Below, in pieces: positions 47,429 to 55,303 of a stretch of DNA of 64,000 nucleotides; positions within the stretch are counted from its first letter, which is position 1, and every line of letters begins with the position of its first letter. The notes below the pieces were generated by a model. It was given only the letters and a program-made list of their open reading frames with translations. It was not told where the DNA came from and ran no database searches. The stretch spans positions 1 to 64,000 of the forward strand of contig ONIT01000002.1 in the NCBI GenBank assembly GCA_900317945.1, read 5' to 3'. A program made the position numbers and the translations under genes. The DNA comes from an uncultured Pseudomonadota bacterium. Its GTDB lineage: Bacteria > Pseudomonadota > Gammaproteobacteria > Enterobacterales > Succinivibrionaceae.

Positions 47429-47926
47429 TCAGCCCTGTTTTTTCCACCAGGCATTGCTGCGGTCAAACTCATGAATGACCTGATTGCTGCTTCCTCTCCA
47501 GTCAAGCTTGGGATCCTTTAGCTCCTCAACGAACTTGCCGTCAATCATGACATCGACCAGATCAACAAGCTGGCGCTGCTCTGCGTTCAGCTCATCGAGA
47601 ACAAAGCCTGACCAGAGCCAGATGTCCTTCTGGGGGCTGCACTCCTCGCGTATTCTTCTGACAAGATGCAGGAGAGCCGGCACGTTTCTCGGGTGAAGGG
47701 GCTCTCCTCCTGAAAGCGAAAGCCCCCTTCTGTGAATGCGCCTGTCGTTCAGATCGCTGATGATTCTGTCTTCCTGATCCTCACCGAAAAGGAAACCGGC
47801 ATCAAAAGGCCAGGTTGCCTGGTTGTAGCACCCTCTGCAATGATGTTCGCAGCCGCAAACAAAAAGCGTGCATCTTGTGCCAGGTCCGTTAACAACGTCT
47901 ATAGGAATATATTTATAGTAATTCAT
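47429..47926 (-). CDS. nrdG: Anaerobic ribonucleotide reductase-activating protein
   Basis: Radical-SAM activase that installs the glycyl radical on NrdD, allowing dNTP synthesis without oxygen. The 165 residues (E. coli 154) hold the cluster motif CGCEHHCRGCYN. The frame continues 38 codons upstream, but MNYYKYIPID at 47926 is the family start with AAGG 8 bases ahead. nrdD, its usual operon partner, is not in the window; the gene has its own promoter and terminator. Confidence 0.94.
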   Translation of the reverse strand: MNYYKYIPIDVVNGPGTRCTLFVCGCEHHCRGCYNQATWPFDAGFLFGEDQEDRIISDLNDRRIHRRGLSLSGGEPLHPRNVPALLHLVRRIREECSPQKDIWLWSGFVLDELNAEQRQLVDLVDVMIDGKFVEELKDPKLDWRGSSNQVIHEFDRSNAWWKKQG

Positions 47927-47956
47927 GTAACAAACCTTCAACAAACATAAGCCGTT

Positions 47957-47986
47957 ATTATATTCATGCATGAGCCGGTATGGCAA
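47957..47986 (-). promoter_or_regulatory. nrdG promoter
   Basis: Minus strand: TTGCCA (47981-47986), 18-base spacer, perfect TATAAT (47957-47962), 31 bases before the ATG. No FNR-type TTGAT-N4-ATCAA site is seen next to it. Confidence 0.7.
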
Positions 47987-48105
47987 GCCGGAGCCCGATG
48001 CTGCAGAGTCCGGCGAGGCGGCGCTGCGGCTCAGAGCCAATGTTTCAGGCGCCTCAGGAAGAAATTCTCAGGCACTTTTTATCTGCCAAGTGCAGCGCTG
48101 TCCTG

Positions 48106-50127
48106 CTACAGCATGAGAAGCCTCCTGTTGAGCTCGGAAACGCTGTCCCTTACGGCCGCAGCCTCCTCGAACCTTAGCTCGGAGGCGAGCTGCCTCATCT
48201 TTTTCTCCAGGACTGCTATCTCCTTTTGGATCTCTGCCGGATCCTGCGAGATCACCTTGCTGTTGAATACCGAGTCCTTTATCTTCGCCTTCTTTCTGCC
48301 TGAGGCGGACCTTGCAGGAAGACTCTGATCGACAATGCCGTCATCAATCTTCTTGATGATTGTTTTCGGAACAATGCCATGCTCCCTGTTGTATTTCTCC
48401 TGCTTTTCGCGCCTTCTCCTGGTCTCGTCTATGGCGACTTGCATTGAGTCGGTAATCTTGTCGGCATAGAGAATGGCGAGGCCGTGAGCGTTTCTTGCGC
48501 ATCTTCCGATAGTCTGAATCAGCGATCTTGAGGATCTGAGAAATCCTTCCTTGTCCGCGTCAAGAATCGCGACCAGGGAAACCTCCGGAATATCGAGTCC
48601 CTCTCGCAGAAGGTTAATTCCGACCAGAACGTCAAATGCCCCTACTCTTAGATCGTGGATGATCTGCACGCGCTCTACAGTATCGATGTCTGAATGGAGG
48701 TAGCGAACCCTGATCCCGTTTTTGTCCAGGAAATCCGTGAGCTCCTCTGCCATCCTTTTGGTAAGGGTGGTTACCAGGACTCTCTCATGGATTTTAGCCC
48801 TCTTTTCAATTTCAGCGATGACATCGTCGACCTGTATGGCAACCGGCCGGACCTCGATTAGCGGATCAAGGAGCCCTGTGGGCCTTACCACCTGCTCCAC
48901 CACATACTCCCCTGACTCCTCAAGCTCGTATTCCGCGGGAGTCGCAGAAATGTAGATGGTCTGCGGCTGCATCGAGCGGAACTCGTCAAATGTCAGAGGC
49001 CTGTTGTCGAGAGCCGAGGGAAGCCTGAAGCCGTATTCAACCAGCGTCTCCTTGCGGGATCGGTCTCCCCGGTACATTGCTCCGATCTGAGGCACTGTTA
49101 CATGCGACTCGTCTATGAAAAGGAGCCCGTCCGCCGGAAGATAGTCGAAGAGGCACGGAGGAGCCTCCCCCGGCGCGCGTCCCGAGAGGTATCTCGAATA
49201 GTTCTCTATTCCTGAGCAGTACCCGACTTCCTGTATCATCTCGATGTCATACTCGGTGCGCTGCCTGAGCCTCTGCTCCTCAAGGAGCTTGTTGCTGCTG
49301 TGCAGCTCCTCGCATCTCGCGTCAAGATCTGTCTCAATCTCATCCACCGCCCGTTCCAGTATGTCGGGGGGAGTGACGTAATGGGATTTCGGGAATACTG
49401 AGTAGCGCTGTATATTCTCCCTGATGTCGCCGGTGATCGGATCGAAGAGGCGCATTTTCTCAATCTCGTCGTCAAAGAGCTCGACGCGGAGCGCCTCGTC
49501 ATCTGACTCTGCCGGGAAAATATCGATTACATCCCCTCTCACCCGGAATGTTGCCCTGTCAAAATCGATCTCGTTCCTCGTGTACTGCAGCTCGGAGAGC
49601 CTCTTGATGATGTCCTGCTGGGTAATCACGTCGCCAACGCTGAGGTGGAGCATCATCTTGAACTCCGTCTCAGGATCACCGAGTCCGTAGATGGCCGACA
49701 CGGAGCACACTACCACTACATCGCGCCTCTCAAAGAGTGCCTTCGTGGCGGAGAGCCTCATCTGCTCTATATGGTCATTTACCGCAGCATCCTTTTCAAT
49801 ATAGGTGTCAGTCGTCGGGACGTAGGCTTCCGGCTGGTAAAAGTCGTAGTATGAGACAAAATACTCAACGGCATTTTCCGGAAAAAATCCCTTCATGTCG
49901 CTGTAGAGCTGGGCTGCAAGAGTCTTGTTGTGGGCCAGGATCATCGTGGGACGGTTAAGCCTTGCAATGATGTTGGCCATGGTGAAGGTCTTTCCGGATC
50001 CCGTAACGCCGAGCAGAACCTGTCTCGGAACGCCGCTCTCGCAGTTGTCGGCAAGCGTTTTTATAGCTTCCGGCTGATCGCCCGCCGGGCTGAAATTGCT
50101 TACCAGCTTGAACTTGTCTGAATGCAA
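48106..50127 (-). CDS. uvrB: Excinuclease ABC subunit B
   Basis: DNA-damage recognition helicase of nucleotide excision repair. It is 673 residues, the same length as E. coli UvrB. Walker [10 protein letters not shown] is at 40-48 (Lys46). The beta-hairpin region [13 protein letters not shown] and helicase motifs ([21 protein letters not shown]) follow. The C-terminal UVR motif ([18 protein letters not shown]) contacts UvrC. A perfect minus-strand TATAAT lies at 50182-50187, 55 bases upstream. No LexA box with CTG-N10-CAG spacing is apparent. Confidence 0.97.
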   Translation of the reverse strand: MHSDKFKLVSNFSPAGDQPEAIKTLADNCESGVPRQVLLGVTGSGKTFTMANIIARLNRPTMILAHNKTLAAQLYSDMKGFFPENAVEYFVSYYDFYQPEAYVPTTDTYIEKDAAVNDHIEQMRLSATKALFERRDVVVVCSVSAIYGLGDPETEFKMMLHLSVGDVITQQDIIKRLSELQYTRNEIDFDRATFRVRGDVIDIFPAESDDEALRVELFDDEIEKMRLFDPITGDIRENIQRYSVFPKSHYVTPPDILERAVDEIETDLDARCEELHSSNKLLEEQRLRQRTEYDIEMIQEVGYCSGIENYSRYLSGRAPGEAPPCLFDYLPADGLLFIDESHVTVPQIGAMYRGDRSRKETLVEYGFRLPSALDNRPLTFDEFRSMQPQTIYISATPAEYELEESGEYVVEQVVRPTGLLDPLIEVRPVAIQVDDVIAEIEKRAKIHERVLVTTLTKRMAEELTDFLDKNGIRVRYLHSDIDTVERVQIIHDLRVGAFDVLVGINLLREGLDIPEVSLVAILDADKEGFLRSSRSLIQTIGRCARNAHGLAILYADKITDSMQVAIDETRRRREKQEKYNREHGIVPKTIIKKIDDGIVDQSLPARSASGRKKAKIKDSVFNSKVISQDPAEIQKEIAVLEKKMRQLASELRFEEAAAVRDSVSELNRRLLML

Positions 50128-50181
50128 CTTTCTATTCCTCTGAGATGCCGGCAGCGCTGTGCTTTCATTGCCTGCATGGGG

Positions 50182-50187
50182 ATTATA
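50182..50187 (-). promoter_or_regulatory. Candidate uvrB -10 box
   Basis: A perfect TATAAT on the minus strand 55 bases before uvrB. No convincing -35 or SOS operator accompanies it. Confidence 0.45.
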
Positions 50188-50288
50188 TATTTAAGGCTGT
50201 GGCATTTCAGGGCGCCGGAGCCAGAAGGCGGTGAGCCTGCTTCGGAATAAGGCGCCGGATAATTTTGCGGATGATTTGTCAAAAACCT

Positions 50289-50316
50289 TTGACTTTAAAA
50301 AAATTCAGTGTAGAAT
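50289..50316 (+). promoter_or_regulatory. tRNA-Asn promoter
   Basis: TTGACT (50289-50294), 16-base spacer, TAGAAT (50311-50316), 20 bases before the first tRNA-Asn. The -10 is the same TAGAAT as at tRNA-Val. Confidence 0.8.
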
Positions 50317-50335
50317 AGCCCTCGTTTTCAGGGAT

Positions 50336-50411
50336 TCCTCCTTAGTTCAGTTGGTAGAACGGCGGACTGTTAATCCGTATGTCGCTGGTCCGAGTCCAGT
50401 AGGAGGAGCCA
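50336..50411 (+). tRNA. tRNA-Asn (GTT), first copy
   Basis: A 76-nt cloverleaf: acceptor TCCTCCT with AGGAGGA, encoded CCA, and anticodon loop CTGTTAA giving GTT. It is followed after 24 bases by an identical copy, and both are probably cut from one transcript. Confidence 0.97.
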
Positions 50412-50435
50412 TGAATTCCATACCTTTCAGGTTGT

Positions 50436-50511
50436 TCCTCCTTAGTTCAGTTGGTAGAACGGCGGACTGTTAATCCGTATGTCGCTGGTCCGAGTCCAGT
50501 AGGAGGAGCCA
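50436..50511 (+). tRNA. tRNA-Asn (GTT), second copy
   Basis: Identical to the copy exactly 100 bases upstream over the whole 76 nt, including the CCA end. The flanks differ, which points to duplication of the tRNA body itself. Confidence 0.97.
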
Positions 50512-50638
50512 CACTTCAGATATCTCCCTCATCTTTCAAATCTCTCTTTTTGCTGCTTTTGCCGCCGGCAAGCTGCTCATCTTTTGTTCATAGTCAAGTT
50601 CGTAACCTAAGCCGCTTTTTGATACAGCTGGTGTCGTA

Positions 50639-50644
50639 TATAAT
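50639..50644 (+). promoter_or_regulatory. -10 box of the GGDEF-EAL gene
   Basis: A perfect TATAAT. Transcription would begin near 50651, where an in-frame GTG opens the frame; this makes the later ATG at 50693 the more likely start. Confidence 0.5.
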
Positions 50645-50692
50645 GGCGGGGTGAAACTTCACTTTGACAATTCACTTACGGAACAAAGCTTC

Positions 50693-52678
50693 ATGAAACC
50701 TCTATCAAAACTGTCCAACATCCAGCTGGCCTGCATAATTGCGGCCGTACTAATGCTGATCAACCTGATCTTCATAACCGTTCATATAGGAAGTGAGTTC
50801 CATAGCAACACCCTGCCCCTCCTTCAGGAAAAGATTGAAAATGCAATCCAGCAGAACCAGAATGAGCGTGATCTGACTGCAGCCGTAAACAAGCTCGTCA
50901 CCAGCGGAAGCCTGGATTACATAGCGGTCTACAAGAACGGAAGCCAGACTCCTTCCGCATCGTCAGGCTACAAGTCCGGCGGCATTTCATCAGTGCTGTT
51001 CTCCGAGCTTTCCGGAAACCTTGACATCAGCAGCACTGACTATCATGCGGAATACAAGGTAAACAGCGCCTACGTAAGCAGCCCGTTTGTTCATTTCGGC
51101 ATCCTGGCCGCTGTAACTGTAATCGCAGCCACCGTCATCATGATGTTCATCTCTGTGTACCTGCAGAATATCTGCTACAGCAGGATGAAGCATTCCATAA
51201 AGGAAAAGGACTTTGAGAGCTTCCCTGTTCCCTCGGTCGGCGCTGAGCTGCAGAATTTCGTAAGTGAGACAGACGCAAAGATTGCCGAGCTGCAGAACAA
51301 GAACAAGGATCTTGAGTCAAGAGTCAACCAGGATCCGCTCACCAACTTGTTCAACAGAACCTATTTCAGAAGCGATCTGGAAAGAATGCTCTCCGAGACA
51401 GACAATCCGGACAGCTCGCTCCTTGCCATTGTCCGCGCGACGGAGCTCTCAATCATCAATGAGACGCGCGGATACCCTATCGGAGACAAGTATCTCAGGG
51501 ACGTCGCAGGGCTTGTTTCAGCGACTGCGAGGAAGTTCACCAGCGCAGTTGCGTACCGTCTCGCCGGCAGCGACTTTGCAGTGCTCATCCCGCATGCCAA
51601 GCCCGACATCTGCGAAGTTCTGGGCAAGGAGCTTGAGGAAAGCTTCAACGCCTATCAGGAAGAGAATGAGATTGACGGAGTCGCCTACACCGGAATTACC
51701 CTGTTCAAGCCCGGCCAGACCGGCGAAAGGATTCTGGGAAGGACTGATCTTGCCCTGTCCAAGGCACAGACTGCCGGCAGCAACAGCTTCTTCGTCCAGA
51801 CCAAGGACAGCGAGGACTACCTGCACGGAGAGAGCGAGTGGAGCAAGGTCGTACAGAAGATTATCGACAGCCGTTCCATCAAGTTCAACCAGCAGCCGAT
51901 CAGAAGCCTCAATATCTCATCAAAGTGCTATACCGAGATCTTCTCAACCTTTATCGGCGACAACGGCAAGAAGCTTCCTACTGAGACCATCCTTGCAATG
52001 GCCCAGAGAAATGATCAGCTCGTCAGCCTTGAGGAGATGATCATCGAGCTGATTATCGAGAAGTACCAGGAAATCGAGAAGAACAACGGCTCCTGGGGCA
52101 TCAACCTTTCCGCAAGCGCGCTCTCAAGCACAAAGTTCGTTTTGTGGCTCGAGACCCAGCTTATGAAGGTTCCTGACGTCGCCGCCAACCTCGTATTTGA
52201 GATCAGCGAGGATCTGCTTGAGTGCAACCTCGTCGCCAGCATCAGGCTGTTCGACATGCTTAGAAGAGTAGGCTCCAGGACCTCAATCAGCAGATTCGGC
52301 AAGGGGCTCTCGTCCTTCAGGCTCTACCGCGAGCTCAAGCCTGATTTCATCAAGCTTGATCCGAGCCTTGTAGATGATCTTGACAGGGATCATACCTCCC
52401 AGCAGTTCATCCGCATGATTGTTGAAATCTCCCACCGCCTTGGCTGCACCGTTATTGCCGAAGGCGTAGAGGAGTTCAATCAGAAGAGAACGCTTGAGTC
52501 GATGTACATCGACGCCGTTCAGGGCTACCTCATCGCGAAGCCTGCCCCGATCGAGGAAATCAACAATACCCAGAGCGCCGTCTCATCGGCTGCCGCACCT
52601 GTACCAGCTCCGGAAAAGCCCCAGAGAAAGCGCTCGGCTGAGGAAATTCTTGCTGATCTGCCGAGAGGAAATCTCTGA
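50693..52678 (+). CDS. Membrane protein with degenerate GGDEF and EAL domains
   Basis: The 661 residues have TM1 at about 11-31, a periplasmic domain (32-133), TM2 at 134-156, a short linker with coiled coil (190-210), a GGDEF-like domain (211-370) and an EAL-like domain (385-625). The signature GGDEF is AGSDF (291-295) and EAL reads EIF (415-417). Loop 6, normally DDFG, is SRFG. NLS, KLD (554-556), AEGVE (589-593) and QGYLIAKP are kept. It is therefore likely an inactive c-di-GMP sensor like LapD, or an RNA-turnover factor like CsrD, rather than an enzyme. The C-terminal tail is Pro/Ala-rich. No lapG- or lapA-like gene is near. Confidence 0.88.
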   Translation: MKPLSKLSNIQLACIIAAVLMLINLIFITVHIGSEFHSNTLPLLQEKIENAIQQNQNERDLTAAVNKLVTSGSLDYIAVYKNGSQTPSASSGYKSGGISSVLFSELSGNLDISSTDYHAEYKVNSAYVSSPFVHFGILAAVTVIAATVIMMFISVYLQNICYSRMKHSIKEKDFESFPVPSVGAELQNFVSETDAKIAELQNKNKDLESRVNQDPLTNLFNRTYFRSDLERMLSETDNPDSSLLAIVRATELSIINETRGYPIGDKYLRDVAGLVSATARKFTSAVAYRLAGSDFAVLIPHAKPDICEVLGKELEESFNAYQEENEIDGVAYTGITLFKPGQTGERILGRTDLALSKAQTAGSNSFFVQTKDSEDYLHGESEWSKVVQKIIDSRSIKFNQQPIRSLNISSKCYTEIFSTFIGDNGKKLPTETILAMAQRNDQLVSLEEMIIELIIEKYQEIEKNNGSWGINLSASALSSTKFVLWLETQLMKVPDVAANLVFEISEDLLECNLVASIRLFDMLRRVGSRTSISRFGKGLSSFRLYRELKPDFIKLDPSLVDDLDRDHTSQQFIRMIVEISHRLGCTVIAEGVEEFNQKRTLESMYIDAVQGYLIAKPAPIEEINNTQSAVSSAAAPVPAPEKPQRKRSAEEILADLPRGNL

Positions 52679-52725
52679 GCAGTAACAGGTTCAGCTTAAG
52701 CCTAAGTTAAAGGCGGACAAACAAT

Positions 52726-52758
52726 AACCCCGGAGCTGGAAACGGCCCCGGGGTTTTT
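52726..52758 (+). terminator. Intrinsic terminator after the GGDEF-EAL gene
   Basis: Stem AACCCCGG with CCGGGGTT (52726-52733 and 52748-52755) ending in five T, 47 bases past the stop. It also faces the aroA end. Confidence 0.9.
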
Positions 52759-52792
52759 GCATGGATGAGATGCTGTATCGGAAAATCAGCTG

Positions 52793-54073
52793 TCAGCTGC
52801 AGATCCTGCCGAATTCACTGAAAAATCCAGGGAAAGTCTTTTTGGTGCAGGACGGATCATTTATCGTGATGCTTTCGGCAAAGCTGATGAGGGAAAAGCA
52901 CATCGCCATGCGGTGATCGTTATAGGTATCTATCGCTGCGGTCCTGAGATCTGACAGCTTCTCAGGAGGGATAATCCTGATGTAGTCATCACCCTCCTCG
53001 CACCTGACTCCGATTTTGGCAAGCTCAGTGGCCATGGCCTTAAGACGGTCGGTTTCCTTTATCCTCCAGCTTCCGACATTCCTTATTACCGTAGGAGAGT
53101 CGGCAAAGACTGCGAGCGGAACTATGGTCATGGCAGCATCGGGGATCAGGTTGAAGTCCTCGTCAATGCCATGGAGCTCTGATTTTTCTGCCTCAATAAA
53201 GTCACTCCCGAAGGTTATCTTCGCGCCCATACGGCCCAGTGCCTCGGCAAACTTTATGTCGCCCTGTATGCTTTCGGATCCGACTCCGGTAACACGGACT
53301 TTGCCGGCTATCGCTCCTGCTGCCAGGAAATATGAGGCCGACGAGGCATCGCCCTCGACCAGATATTCGCCTGGAGAGACATAGTGCTGACCGCCTTTGA
53401 TGAAAAAAGACCTGAAGCCGTCATGCTCGACATTTACTCCGAATTTTCTCATCAGATCAAGCGTAATGAGAACGTAGGGCTTCGAGATCAGGTCCCCGGA
53501 AATATTTATGGTTATATCGCCTGACGCAAGGGGAGCTGCCATAAGAAGCGCGGTGATAAACTGGCTTGAGACGGTTCCGTCAATTGTTACCGTGCCGCCG
53601 TGGAGCTTCCTGCCGTTAATCTCGAGAGGCGGAAAGCCCTCCTTACCGAGGAATTTTATGGATGCACCCAGAGCGGTCAGAGCGTCGGTGAGGGGCTTTA
53701 TTGGCCTTTCATACATTCTCGGCTCGCCGGTCAGAACATAATGCCCTTCATTGCCGTCAGCGGCAAGCACCGCAGTGAGGGGGCGCATCGCGGTTCCGGC
53801 GTTGCCGAGAAAGAGATCGCAGGAGCGCAGAGGCTGGGATAAATCCCGCTCAACTCTGCAGCTCAGGTCCTCATGCCTTTCCGCTGTTACTCCCAGCGCT
53901 GACAGTGCCTCGATCATGCGATCCGTATCGTCGCTTTTCAGGAGGTTTTTCAGGACTTTAGAGCCGGATGACAGAGCCGAGAGCAGGAGAGCCCTGTTCG
54001 ACAGGCTTTTGGATCCAGGAAGGTTTACAGTTCCGAAGGCTTTGGATTTTTTACTCAGGCAAATACTATCCAT
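52793..54073 (-). CDS. aroA: 3-phosphoshikimate 1-carboxyvinyltransferase (EPSP synthase)
   Basis: Sixth step of the shikimate pathway, joining PEP to shikimate-3-phosphate. The 426 residues match E. coli AroA (427). The substrate motifs [17 protein letters not shown] (residues 18-34), [15 protein letters not shown] and [17 protein letters not shown] are present. The Gly of the LGNAGTA loop is conserved, the class I (glyphosate-sensitive) form. It follows serC as in many gammaproteobacteria, but a strong terminator separates the two here, so readthrough or a promoter near its start is needed. Confidence 0.97.
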   Translation of the reverse strand: MDSICLSKKSKAFGTVNLPGSKSLSNRALLLSALSSGSKVLKNLLKSDDTDRMIEALSALGVTAERHEDLSCRVERDLSQPLRSCDLFLGNAGTAMRPLTAVLAADGNEGHYVLTGEPRMYERPIKPLTDALTALGASIKFLGKEGFPPLEINGRKLHGGTVTIDGTVSSQFITALLMAAPLASGDITINISGDLISKPYVLITLDLMRKFGVNVEHDGFRSFFIKGGQHYVSPGEYLVEGDASSASYFLAAGAIAGKVRVTGVGSESIQGDIKFAEALGRMGAKITFGSDFIEAEKSELHGIDEDFNLIPDAAMTIVPLAVFADSPTVIRNVGSWRIKETDRLKAMATELAKIGVRCEEGDDYIRIIPPEKLSDLRTAAIDTYNDHRMAMCFSLISFAESITINDPSCTKKTFPGFFSEFGRICS

Positions 54074-54103
54074 TGATTAATCCATGGTCTGAAATCTAGA
54101 GAG

Positions 54104-54128
54104 AAAAAAGGCCGCTGAACAGGCGGCC
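54104..54128 (-). terminator. Intrinsic terminator between serC and aroA
   Basis: Stem GGCCGC with GCGGCC (54110-54115 and 54123-54128), 7-nt loop, then six T on the minus strand, 21 bases past the serC stop and 30 bases before aroA. Confidence 0.9.
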
Positions 54129-54149
54129 TTGCAGTGCGGAAAATTAAAA

Positions 54150-55235
54150 TTAACGGTGCTTTGCAGCGAACTTGTCCATGAATGCGACAAGCGCCTTGAC
54201 TCCCTCAAGCGGCATGGCGTTGTAGATGCTTGCCCTCATGCCGCCAAGAACCCTGTGGCCCTTGAGGTTGATAAGCCCGTTTTCCTTGGCCTCGGCGAGG
54301 AACTCCGCATTGAGCGCGTCATCCCTGAGGACAAACGGAACATTCACTCTTGAGCGGCACTCCTTGGCAACCTTGGAGATGTAAAAATCGCTGGAGTCAA
54401 TGTAGTCATAGAGGATAGTGGAGCGCTCGATGCACCTTCTCTCCATCTCGGCAACTCCGCCCTGCTCCTTCATCCACTTGAAGACGAGGCCGGCAATGTA
54501 CCAGGAATAGGTAGGAGGAGTGTTGTACATGGAGTCCTTGTCTGCCTGGATCTTGTAATCGAGAACGCTCGGGGTGATTGAGAGCGAGCGGCCGAGCAGA
54601 TCCTCTCTTACGATGACAATGATGAGGCCGGCCGGTCCGATGTTCTTCTGAGCTCCGGCAAAGACTACGCCGAACTTGGAGATGTCGAGCTTTCTGGTAA
54701 GCACGTCGGAGGAGATGTCTACTACGATGTCCTTGCCCTCTGCTCCCTTCGGAAGCTCAGGATGCTCGATGCCGTGAATGGTCTCGTTCATGCAGTAGTA
54801 AACGTACTGAGCGTCAGGCGAAATGGTGTAGTCGTCATTCCAGCAGGTGAGTCCGTCTACGGTCTTGACGCCGTCAATCTTGCGCATCCTGCCGTATTTC
54901 AGGCCTTCCTCGTAGGCGTACTTGGACCAGGCGCCGGTAACGATATAGTCGGCGCTGTTGTTCTGATCCCTGATGAGGTTCATCGGAACGTCGGCAAACT
55001 GGCCGCGTCCGCCGCCCTGGAGGAAGAGGACCTTGTAATTGTCAGGAATATTGTACAGATCCCTGAGATCCTGCTCTGCCTGCTCGGCAATCTCCATGTA
55101 CTCCTTGCTGCGGTGGGACATCTCCATTACGGAAAGTCCCTTGCCGTGGTAGTCAAGCATCTCAGACTGGGCGGTTCTGAGGACCTCTTCCGGCATCATC
55201 GCCGGTCCTGCAGAAAAATTAAAAACTCTAGCCAT
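54150..55235 (-). CDS. serC: Phosphoserine aminotransferase
   Basis: PLP enzyme of serine synthesis, and of pyridoxal phosphate synthesis where PdxB is present. It has 361 residues (E. coli 362). The PLP lysine lies in FAGAQKNIGPAG, and the N-terminus MARVFNFSAGPAMMPEEVL is typical. It starts 68 bases after gyrA with no terminator visible between, so some gyrA readthrough is possible. The gyrA-serC-aroA neighbourhood is found in several gammaproteobacteria. Confidence 0.97.
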   Translation of the reverse strand: MARVFNFSAGPAMMPEEVLRTAQSEMLDYHGKGLSVMEMSHRSKEYMEIAEQAEQDLRDLYNIPDNYKVLFLQGGGRGQFADVPMNLIRDQNNSADYIVTGAWSKYAYEEGLKYGRMRKIDGVKTVDGLTCWNDDYTISPDAQYVYYCMNETIHGIEHPELPKGAEGKDIVVDISSDVLTRKLDISKFGVVFAGAQKNIGPAGLIIVIVREDLLGRSLSITPSVLDYKIQADKDSMYNTPPTYSWYIAGLVFKWMKEQGGVAEMERRCIERSTILYDYIDSSDFYISKVAKECRSRVNVPFVLRDDALNAEFLAEAKENGLINLKGHRVLGGMRASIYNAMPLEGVKALVAFMDKFAAKHR

Positions 55236-55303
55236 TACAAATCACCTAAAAATAACCTGGGCAATTATACATTTATTCGTTTCTGAACTCACAGCAATAA
55301 GCG

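Noticed and set aside
50128-50288. LexA (SOS) box before uvrB
   Set aside because: Only a CTG-N8-CAG arrangement could be found, not the CTG-N10-CAG spacing of a LexA site.
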